In this document: piece by piece, positions 51,597 to 61,800 of the stretch
Numbering within the stretch: position 1 is the stretch's first letter
How the letters are laid out: every line of letters starts with the position of its first letter
DNA from: Pseudonocardia autotrophica
Lineage (GTDB): Bacteria > Actinomycetota > Actinomycetes > Mycobacteriales > Pseudonocardiaceae
Assembly: GCF_003945385.1 (NCBI RefSeq)
Contig: NZ_AP018920.1
Location: 3,534,001 to 3,598,000, forward strand
DNA: 64,000 bases
Reading direction: 5' to 3'
Program-made: the position numbers and the translations under genes
Notes under the pieces: model-generated
What the model was told of the DNA's origin: nothing
The model's input: only the letters and a program-made list of their open reading frames with translations
Databases searched by the model: none

Positions 51597-52796
51597 GTGA
51601 AGGCTCTGCTGCTCGAAAACATCCACCCCGGCGCGGCCGAGGCGTTCCGTCGCGCGGGCATCGAGGTCGAGACGCGTGCCGGCTCGCTCAGCGGCGACGA
51701 GCTGCTCGACGCGGTGTCCGGCGTGCAGCTGCTCGGTATCCGATCCAACACCACGGTCACGGCCGACGTCCTCGACGCAGCCAAGGACCTGCTCGCCGTC
51801 GGGTGTTTCTGCATCGGCACCAACCAGGTCGAGCTGTCCGCGGCGGCCGAGCGCGGCATCGCGGTGTTCAACGCGCCCTACTCGAACACCCGCAGCGTCG
51901 TCGAGCTCGTGCTCGGCGAGATCGTGGTGCTCGCACGCCGGCTGACCGAGAAGACCCAGCGGATGCACGAGGGCGTCTGGGACAAGTCCGCGCGCGGCAG
52001 CCACGAGATCCGCGGCCGCACGCTGGGCATCGTCGGCTACGGCAACATCGGCACCCAGCTGTCGAACATGGCCGAGGCGGTCGGCCTGCGGGTGATCTTC
52101 TACGACACCGCGGACCGGCTCGCGCACGGCAACGCCCGCCGCGTACCCACCCTGGACGCGCTGCTGGAGCAGGCCGACATCGTCTCCATCCACGTCGACG
52201 GGCGCCCCGGCAACGCCGGCCTGTTCGGAGCCGAGCAGTTCGCCCGGATGAAGCCGCGGTCGATGTTCATCAACGCCTCGCGCGGCATGGTGATCGACGA
52301 GCAGGCCCTGCGCGAGAACATCCTGTCCGGGCACATCGCCGGTGCCGCGGTCGACGTGTTCCCGATCGAGCCGAAGGCACAGGGCGACGAGTTCGGCTCG
52401 CCGCTGCGCGGGCTGGACAACGTCATCCTCACCCCGCACATCGGCGGGTCCACCCAGGAGGCGCAGGAGGAGATCGGCCACTTCGTCTCCACCAAGCTCA
52501 CCGACTTCGTCACCGGCGGGGCCACCGCGCTGTCGGTGAACCTGCCCAACGTCGCCGCGCCGCGGCCGCCCGGCGTGTTCCGCACCGGCTACCTGCACAC
52601 CAGCACCCCGGGCGTGCTCGCCGAGATCAACCGGCTGCTCGCCGACGCCGGGGTGAACGTGACCGGCCAGTCGCTGTCCACCCAGGGCGACCACGGCTAC
52701 GTGCTGACCGACACCGACCGGGTGCTGCCGGACGAGGTGCTCTCGGCGCTGCGTCAGGCCCCGCAGACGGTCTGGCTGAGGTCCTACGAAATCTAG
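51597..52796 (+). CDS. serA: D-3-phosphoglycerate dehydrogenase
   Basis: 399 residues. First step of serine synthesis: oxidises 3-phosphoglycerate with NAD. Substrate-domain ends plus Rossmann motif GYGNIGTQLSNMAEAVG, catalytic Arg (NASRG), Glu (DVFPIEP) and His (LTPHIGGST). The C-terminal 70 residues form one ACT regulatory domain (GVLAEINRLLADAGVNVTGQSL), so serine feedback is expected, as in the E. coli-type short enzyme rather than the longer mycobacterial one. The start is GTG 51597. It ends SYEI inside a 16-bp repeat shared with the convergent giant gene. Confidence 0.94.
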   Translation: MKALLLENIHPGAAEAFRRAGIEVETRAGSLSGDELLDAVSGVQLLGIRSNTTVTADVLDAAKDLLAVGCFCIGTNQVELSAAAERGIAVFNAPYSNTRSVVELVLGEIVVLARRLTEKTQRMHEGVWDKSARGSHEIRGRTLGIVGYGNIGTQLSNMAEAVGLRVIFYDTADRLAHGNARRVPTLDALLEQADIVSIHVDGRPGNAGLFGAEQFARMKPRSMFINASRGMVIDEQALRENILSGHIAGAAVDVFPIEPKAQGDEFGSPLRGLDNVILTPHIGGSTQEAQEEIGHFVSTKLTDFVTGGATALSVNLPNVAAPRPPGVFRTGYLHTSTPGVLAEINRLLADAGVNVTGQSLSTQGDHGYVLTDTDRVLPDEVLSALRQAPQTVWLRSYEI

Positions 52797-52828
52797 GTCC
52801 CACGAGATCTGGGTCCTACGAGATCGGG
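52781..52828. repeat. Three 16-bp repeats spanning both convergent stops
   Basis: GGTCCTACGAAATCTA, GGTCCCACGAGATCTG and GGTCCTACGAGATCGG follow each other exactly. The first holds the serA stop codon and the third the stop codon of the giant gene on the other strand. Confidence 0.9.
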
Positions 52829-55800
52829 TACTGCCCAGGGACGGTCGAGCGGCTGCCCGGTGGTCGGCGTCCGACGGCGGTGTCGGGCCTGTGGTGGTCG
52901 TACTCGCGGAACAGCGCCGACACCACCGAGCCGGCGCCCGGGCCGCCTGGGCCGGGCATCCGGGCCAGCACCAGCTCGAACGCCAGCGCGGCGGCGTCCC
53001 GGTCGTGCGCGGCGGCGTCCCGGGAGTGCGGGGGCCCGCGCGGCGCGGCCGGGTGGTGGAACCGGTGCTCGTGGCCGAGCACCCGGCCCGGCCACGAGGG
53101 GGCGAGCCGCCGCTGCCGGAGCAGCCGGATGATCTCGGCCAGCATCGGTTCGGCCATGACGGTCCGGCCGTCGTAGGTGTGCGCGACGACCTCGTCGATC
53201 AGCGCGGGCGGGACGCCCGCGGCGACCAGCTGCTCCGCCGCGACGATCGCCATCGATCCGGCGGCGACACCGGGCAGCTCCGCGCCGATCGGCCGTCCGA
53301 GTCCTCGGGTCCGCTCTGCGCCCGCGACCAGCGCGTCGTTCTCCGCGCGGGTCAGCGGGCGCAGCGACACCGGGCCGCTGCTGACCGAGGAGTAACCGGT
53401 GGAGGCCTCGACCGCGGGTGGCCCGGCGTCGGGGCCGGCCGGTGCCGAGCCGGGATCGGCCGGATCGATGGCGATCGGGAGGCCGCGCCCGGCCAGCGCG
53501 TCCCGGACGACCGCGGCGAACGGCCCCCCGCCCGCGGCGTGCAGCCGGCGCAGGTCGGGAAGGTGGTGCGCGGCGGCGAGCAGCTCGGGGGGCAGGCTCG
53601 CCAGTGCCGCGGCGTACCCGCCGTCGCGGACACCGTGCAGGGCGCCGTCCGGGGTGGCACGCACCGGCCCGGCCCCGGGCAACTCGACGACGACCGGGCG
53701 GCCGGACCCGATCGCGGCCCGCCGCGCGGCGGTCAGTGCCCGTGCCGGGTCGGTTCCCGGGGCCCGACCGGTCACCGGGCCCCCGGCCCGCGGGGCGAAC
53801 GGCGAGGCGTGGCCGTGGCCGGTGCGCAGCCGCCAGCCGCCGTCGTCGTGGGCTGCGATCTCCTGGGCGGCGATGGCGGCGCTGAGGTCGCCGTCGAACA
53901 GGGTCAGGTGGGCGGTGCCCCGGTCCCTGGCGGTGACGGTGCGGCGCACCGTGGGCTCGTCGCGGTACCCGGTGAGCGTGCCGCGGCGGACCTCGACGAC
54001 CAGGCTCAGATCCGTGCGGGCGGTGCCGCCCTTCCCGACGAGGATCAGGGTCGTCTCGGCGCGGGTCCCGGCGACCGCGGCTCCCCGGTGCCCGGCCTGG
54101 TCGCCGCCGGAGAGCCCGATCGATCCGGGCTCCCCGCCCAGCGTCGCGCCGCGGCCCAGCGGGGCCATCCGGGCGTCGGAGGTGCTGGTGGTGGTCTGCT
54201 CCTGGAACCGACGCACGGTGCGCTTGTCCAGGTCCCGGCCCTGGAGCAGGCGCTGCGCGCCGTGCGTGTCGGCGCGCACCACGACGTCGATGACGGTGCG
54301 CCCACCGACCGGGATCCGGTGGAACGTGTGCCCCTCTCCGGAGAGCATGTCGCGCAGGAACGCGGTGAGCGCGTTCGCGGCGAAGACGTGCTCCAGATCG
54401 GCGCGGTGATCCTCGGCGCGGGTGCGGCCCAGCATGGCGCGGGCGGCGAGCGCGTCGACGACGGTGTCGACCAGGCCGGGGGCCTCGACCGCCTCGGCGC
54501 TGTACACCCGCGGCAGGACGAGCGGGCGCGGGTCGACCGGGCCGCGGGCGTCCACCCGGGCCGGAGTGCCGGAGGCCCGGTCACCGGCGGGAACGGGGGT
54601 GGCGATCCCGCCGGGGATCAGCCGGACCAGGCTGCCGTCGAGCACGACGCGGGTGGCGGCGGCGGTGCCGCGGTCGAGCAGCGCAGCACCGCCCCGGACG
54701 CTGACGGTGACCCGCACGCTCTGGGCGATCCGGTCGGATCCGCCGAACGACGCGGTGCCGTCGAGACGGGTCCGCTGGGTGCTCGTCCCGCCGCCGGCGC
54801 CCCGGCTGTGGTCGGTGGACACCGACGCGCCGAGCCCGCCCTCCCCCGGTGCCAGGTCCAGGCTGGTGCCGCCGCCGGTGGTGCGCGACCGTGACGCGCC
54901 GCGGTCGTGCTGCAGGTAGCCGTAGTCCTGGATGATCTGCCCGGCCGCGGTGGTCGTGTCGAGCAGCCGGGCGTCGTCGACGAGGCGGGCGGTGATCCAC
55001 ACCTCGACCCGGCGGAGGCGGTCCGCGCCCGGCACCGCGACGCCGTCCGGACCCGTCTCGGGGATCCGGACCGGGACCTGCAGGCTGAACCCGTCGCGGT
55101 CCAGCATCGCGTCGATCTTGCCCCACCAGCGCTTGCCGGCCAGGTCGTTCCACAACCGCTGCCACAGCAGCGGGTCGTGTTCCAGGGTGCCCGGCGGCAG
55201 CTGCGCGGCGACGGCGTCGCGGACCTGGGCGAACAGCCGGGCCGGGACCCCGCCCGCGGTGCGCAGCGTCGCGGTCTCCAGCGCCGACCGGCCCAGCCGG
55301 GTCGCGAACGGCTCGGTGAGGCTCACCCGCTGCTCGTGTCCGGCGCGGGCGGTACCGGCCCGGACCCGTCCGGCCAGGTCGTGGCGCAGCAGCACGGGGT
55401 AGCCCGCGCGACCGGCGAACAGGGTGTCCAGGCGGGCGGTCAGGGCGTCGCGGGTCCGCGCGTCGAGCCGGCCGCCGGTGCGCAGGTAGCGGTCGAGCAG
55501 GCGGTGCACCGGGGCGTCGTCGATCGCGAGGTCGCCGTGGGCGAACCGGACGATCACGTCGCGGACCTGCGCGGCGGGCAGGTCCCAGTCGCCGCGGCCG
55601 TAGAGGTCGATCGCGTCGCGCTCGGGCAGCGCGAACACGACTCGGGCGCCATGCACCGCGGCCGGGGTGCCCCCGGCGACGGCGAGCCCCATCCCCAGCG
55701 GCGCGGTGTAGAGGTAGTGCAGCCCGGTCTCGATGGTGAGCCGCTCACGGCCCCAGATGCCCAGCCAGGACCGGTTCCGGCCGCCGTCGACCGAGCGGGA

Positions 55801-58800
55801 CCCGTTCGGGCCGGCGGCGCCGGCGGTCAGCCCGGCGTTGACCGAGCGGGAACCCGAGGTCCCGGCCTGGCTGCCGCGGCTGGCCAGCGTCAGGTTGATG
55901 TCGCCGGTGACCAGCCCGGACACCCCGGCGAACCGGGCCCCGCCGAGCCCGGCGGACAGCTGCACCGGGGTGCGGCGGTGGCGCAGCCCGCGCTCCCGCA
56001 CGGCGACCGCGGTGCGGTAGCCCTCGGCGAGCAGCTCCCCGAGGTGGGCGCGGACACCCTCGACCCCGAGCAGCTCCCGCAGGTGCTGCCCGGCCGGTGA
56101 GTCCGGATCGTGGGCGCGGCCCAGCACGGAGGCGGCGACCGCGTCGAGGTCCCCGGTCTCCAGCGCGAGCGGGGTCATCCGCTGGCGCACCTGCTCCGGC
56201 ACGGACTGCGCGGCATCGGTGATCGGGTCGACGGCGGGCAGCCAGTCGCTGGGCAGGTACACCGTGGCCCGCCCGGGTGCCGACGCCAGCGGGGTCGCCG
56301 CGCCACCAGGCCCGAGGCGTTCGACGACGACCCGGTGGTCCAGCGCGAACGCCGCGGTCGTCGTCGTGGACTCCACCAGGGTGACCTGGTTGACCGTGTC
56401 CCCGACCGAGGTGCCCCAGCTGCGGCCCCGCGACCATCCGGCACCGCCGGTGATCCCGGACAGCCACCCGGCGCCCGGCTTCCACGACGCCGAGACCGAC
56501 GCCCGCGCCGACCGCGACCCGCCGCGGGAACGGCCGGAGGTGTTGGACCCGATGTCGAGCCCGACCAGCGTCCACCGCGTGGAGTGGCCCAGCCAGCGCA
56601 TCCGGTCCCAGTCGGCGTCCACCCGCACCCGCAGCGTGACGTGCTCGGGGCCGTGCATCCGGCGGTAGCGGCGCAGCGAGATGACGATGCCCTGCTGGGC
56701 GGCCTGGTCCAGGCTGCCCGCGATCCGCTCGTCGGTCAGCTGCTCGGCGACCTCGGTGGCGTTGGCCCACTGCACGGCCAGCTCGTCGCGGTCGCCCGTC
56801 CACCGGTTGCGCGTCGCGGGGGGCAGCAGGCCCTCGGCACGCAGCTGCCCGGTCACCCGGGCCCGCAGCTCCGCGGCCCCCGTCAGATCCCGGACCAGGC
56901 CGTGCCCGACCCCGCGGACCTGCCCGATCCCGGTCCCGATGAAGAACGGCTGCACCGCCCGCCGCCCGGGCGGGGCGCTGCGGCCGAGCTGTTCGCGCAG
57001 CACCGCGGCGCCCGCCCGGTCCCGGCGCACCGCGGCGGTGTCGATGCGCCGCACCGCGGCGGTGCCGACCTCCATGCCGTAGCGGAAGGCGTCCGCCTCC
57101 GGCATCCGCACCAGCATCCCGACGTCACCGGTGACAGGATCCGGGGTTTCGGCCGTCCGGTCCAGCCAGGTGATCCCGACGCTGTAGCGCAGGTCGAGCA
57201 GCTGGGCCTGGGTGTAGCCGGAGTAGCGGTGCACGCCCGGGTGGATCGCGTCGCCCCCGGCGTTCGCTCCCACCGACCACGACCGGGATCCGCCCAGGAC
57301 GCCACCCGTCTCCACCCCGAGCCGAGCGGCGACCCGCCGCAGCACCGCGGGCAGCCGGCCCGACGCCTCACCGCCCACGCTGCGCCCCGACGACCAGGAC
57401 CCGGACACCTTCGAGAACGTCACGTGCAGGTCCTCGAGGTGCTCCTTCGTGCTGCGGGTGCCGAACGCCCGGCTCGACTCCAGGCTCGCGCGCACCGTCA
57501 GTACCGCCAGCGGGCGGCCCCGGTCGTCGGACAGCACCGGCTGCCACCCCTCCGGGGCGTCGAGCAGCGTCGACAGCCGCGACGGCGACCCGCCGACCAG
57601 CAGCGTGCGCAGCTGCTCGCGGGTCGTGCTCCCGATCTCGCCGTGCCGGCCCAACCGGTCGGCGACCCGGTCGGTGAGCGTGTGCAGCCCGTCCGCCCAG
57701 ATCGGCGCCGACAGCGGCAGCGCCTCCTTCGTGCGCGGGCCACGGATCCGCTCCGGCGGGCCCCGGGCCTCGTAGGTGTGCGGGATCCAGGATCGGACGA
57801 CCGCGCCGCCGGTGTCCACCCGCACACCCTGCGACCACGCCGGACCCCGGTCCGCGCCCCGTACCGCCGCCTCCCAGTGCCCGCTCGTCTCCACCAGCAC
57901 CGACGTGCCCCGGTTGTCGACGACGCCGCCACCGACCATGAAGCCGGCCGCACCACCGGACAGCGACTCGTTGCGGCCCGCGTTCGCGCCCAGCCCGATC
58001 GTCCCGGCCGCGCCGCCGGCGTTCCCGGACAGGGTGCGGGCGACGGTCGCGGTCACCGACCCGCCGGCCTGGGTCAGATCGCCCAGCATCAGCTGCGACG
58101 CCTGCTCGGTCACGTCGACCACCTCGACGCTGCGTCCCGGCACCCACCGCAGCGCCAGCTCGACTCCACCGCCCACACCCAGCACCAGGCCCTCCGCGCC
58201 GACGGCCGAGCGCCACCGCGCGGTCAACAGGTCGTCGAGGTCCTGCGCGGACAGCCGCACCGCCGCACCGGACTCGGCCAGCAGGTCCCGGACCGTGGCC
58301 CGCAACCCGGCCAGCCCCGGCAACGCGTCGGTGGGCACCCCGGCGGGCAGCGCAGCACGGTCCGGGACGGTGTCGGCCAGCGCCACGTCCAGCGCCCGAA
58401 CCGCGGTCACGGCCCGGGCCGCCGCCGCACGGGCCGCATCGCGGGCACCGTCGCGGGCCTGCGGCGGGGTCAGCGCCACCGCCCGCAGGCTGATCCCGAG
58501 GCCCTCCAGCGCAGCCCGGGTCTCCTCGGCGGCAGCTGCGGCGGCCCGGTAGGCCCGCTCGGCCCGCACCAGCCGGGCCTGCCGCTCGCTCGCCTCGACC
58601 ACCCCGGCCCTGGCGGCGCGGCGACGCTCGGCGGCGTGCCGGTCGTCACGCCCGCGGGCGGCGCGGGCGGCGGCCAGTTCGTCGATCTCGGTCGCGACCC
58701 GCGCGGCCGCGTCCCGCTTCGCCCCTGCCCGGTGGGTCAGCTCGACGTGCATCAGCTCGATCGTGCGGGTCAGCCCGGTGACCGTGGCCGGCCGGTCGCC

Positions 58801-61800
58801 GTCCGCCGCGGCCGTGATCTCGCCGGCCACCGCGTCGAGGTCGCGATGCAGGGCGGCCCGGCCCCGCAGCTCCCCGGTGACCGGGCCGCTCGCCAGAACC
58901 TCGCCCGCCACCCCGGCCCCGGCGCCGGTGAGCACCTGGCCGGTCAGCGCGTCGGCGCCACCGTTGGCGGCCAGCACCAGGTCCGCGACGCCGACGGCCG
59001 CGGCGGCCCGGTCCCCGCCCTCACCGTGCAGCACGCCGAGCGCATCCAGTACCCCGGACAGCGCCTGCCCGCGCACCAGGCCCAGGTGCGCGCCCCACCA
59101 GGCGACGACCTCGGCCCGCACCCGCTCGGCCGGTGCACCGGCCGACATCCGGCCCTGGAGCACCAGCACCTCCTCCCGCAGGTCGGACGCCGTGACCCGG
59201 ATCCGGGCGCCGTCCGGACCGGCGGCGACGAGGCCGCCACGATGCCGGACCGGACGGCCGACGCCGAGCTGCTCCCCCGCCGCCAGCAGCTCGCCCAGGG
59301 CGGCGTCGCGGCCCGCGGCCAGTACCCGCTCCCAGCCCGGGCCGTCCATCAGCCCGGCCGGTGCGACCCCGGCGTCCAGGGCGGCGTCGAGCGCCGCGGT
59401 CAGCGCCCGCTCCGCCGGCTCCCGCCCCGGGCCACCGGGCCGGGTGTCGTCCAGGGCGCGGACCGCGCCGGCGACCGCGCGCCGCAGCCGGGCCCGCTCG
59501 GACCGGGCGTCCCGGACCTGCCGCAGGCGCTCGGCGGGGGTGCGGCTCCCGCCGCGCAGCCACACCGGCTGCCGCTGCCACGCCCGGGGCACGGTCACCG
59601 CGCGGACCGCGTCCCGGATCCCGGCACCGACCAGGTCGGCCAGCTCGGTCGCCGTCCACTCGGCCGGAGTGGCCGAACCGAGCACGACGCCCGGGTTGCG
59701 CAGCAGCGCCTCGGCGTACCCGGCCGGGGTCGCGCCGAACAGATCGGCCGGGCGGTAGCCCGCACCGTCGGTCACCAGCAGCCCGGCCGCGGCCAGCTCG
59801 GCCAGCACCCGCTCCAGCTCGCTCTCCCGCACCGCGTCCCGGGGCGGTGACAACGCCGCCAGCCAGGCCGGGACCCCCGGAGCCATCGGAGCGAGCAGAT
59901 CCCCGGCGCGTACCGGGCCGCGCGCCGGCGCGTGGAGCCGAAGCCCCCACAGCAGCCGCCACACCGTCACCGGGTCGATCGCCGGCGTGGCGGGGGCGCC
60001 GGTCGGCGGCACCGCGAGCCACCGGGTCCGATGCCGCTCGGCCGCCCGCGCCGTCGCCGCGGCCCGCCGCGCCGACACCACCAGGCCACGCAGGGTCGCC
60101 GCGCTCGCCGCACCCACCGCGGCACCGGCCCAGAGTGAGCCGCTCAGGACACCCACCAGGACCGGGAGCCCTGCCAGCGCGATCCCGCCGAGGACGGGCG
60201 TGCCGGTCGCAAGCCGCAGGCCCGATCCCACCCGCCAGGGCAGCGCGGCGATCCGGGCGGCCCACCGGATCGCGCCGTCACTCGCGGCGGCCCGGGCGAG
60301 CATGCCCCGCCAGTGACCGTCCGCCCGGATCCCGGCGGCCGCGACCAGCCGTCGGTGCCGCTCGGCCGCCCGCTCCGCATCGTCGGAGGTCCGGGCGTGT
60401 GCCACCCGGTGCGCCGAGCGGGCCAGCCAGTACCCGTCGCCCAGTGCGCCCGGCAGCCGCATCCCGGCCCCGACGGACAGCCGGACCCCGATCCGCAGGT
60501 CACGCAGCAGCAGGCCGACGGTGTCACCGAACCGCGGCGCCGCGCCGCCGGCCGGGGAGCCGGACCGGAGACGACCACCCGCGGCGGCCGCATCGCCGAT
60601 CCCGCGCACCGTGCCGGCCAGCGCCGTCCGGACACCCCGCACGGCACCGCGCAGCCCCGGGAGCAGGACCCGGCCCTGGAACGCCAGCAGCGCGACGACG
60701 ACCGAGCCGCCGACCAGCCACGTCAGCGGGCCCGGTCCGCGGCCCGGCTGCACCGGGGAAGCGGGCGGCGCCGGGTCCGCCGGCGGGGTCGGCCGCCCGG
60801 TCTCCGTGGGGCGCTCGGTGGGCGACGGCCGCTCGGTCGGGGACGGCTCGGCGAGCTCCGGGCGGCCCGGCTCCGGGCGCGCCCCGGCCGGGATCCGCAG
60901 TTCCGTGCCCGGCAGGATCAGGTCCGGGTTCGCGCCGATCACGTCCCGGTTCGCCGCGTACAGCGCCGGCCACCCGCCCGGCACGCCGTGGTGCTCCGCG
61001 ATCGCCTCCAGCCAGTCGCCCTCGCGCACGACCACCACGGGGTCGGTTCCCGAGCGCACCACCACGGCCGGTGCGACGGCGGGCGCCGGGCGCTGCTCGG
61101 CACCCGGGACGACCGTGTACGTCGGCCCCCGGCCCCCGGCGCCCGGGGAGCCGACCGCGTCCGCGGCGAACCCGAGTACCAGGGTCGCCGTGACGGCCGC
61201 GGTGACCAGCAGCCGCGCGGTCATCCGCCCGATCCGCCGGGCCCAGCCGCGCGGCGGCGCGTTCGGGGTCGCCTCCCCCGCCATCGGTGCCGGCGTGCCG
61301 GCGTCCGCGGCCGGGCCGTCCGGCGTGCCCTCGTCCCGGGCCGGCGGCACCGCCCCGGAGCGGTGCAGCAGCACGTACGCCACCCCGGCAACGGCCAGCG
61401 ACGCGGTCGTCCCGATCAGCACCGGCAGCGAGTTCAGCTGGTACAGCGCCCCGTAGAGGCCCACTCCGAGCGCGCTCGCGACCGACATGGCGAACGTCGC
61501 CCGGGCCGGAGCCGTGTGGGCCGGGTTGCGCGCGGTGCGCGCCGCGTTCCACAGGGTGTAGAGCGCCTCCCCGCCGAACCCGACGAAGGTCGCGACGACG
61601 AGCCACTTCACCGCGGCGTTCATCGACACGATCGGGTCCAGCACCGAGTTCGGGCCGAACGCCGCGGTCAGCAGCGAGATCAGGGACAGCGCGACCGCCC
61701 AGGTGCCCGCCATGGCGGCCACCCGGAAGACCTTCACGGCCCGCGGGCCGTCCAGGACCATGTCCTGCTTCCAGGTACCCAGCATCGCCGGGACCAGCGT

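Noticed and set aside
52816..53700. C-terminal toxin domain with immunity gene (polymorphic toxin)
   Set aside because: No recognisable toxin motif in the last 300 residues and no small gene downstream; serA follows convergently after 19 bp.
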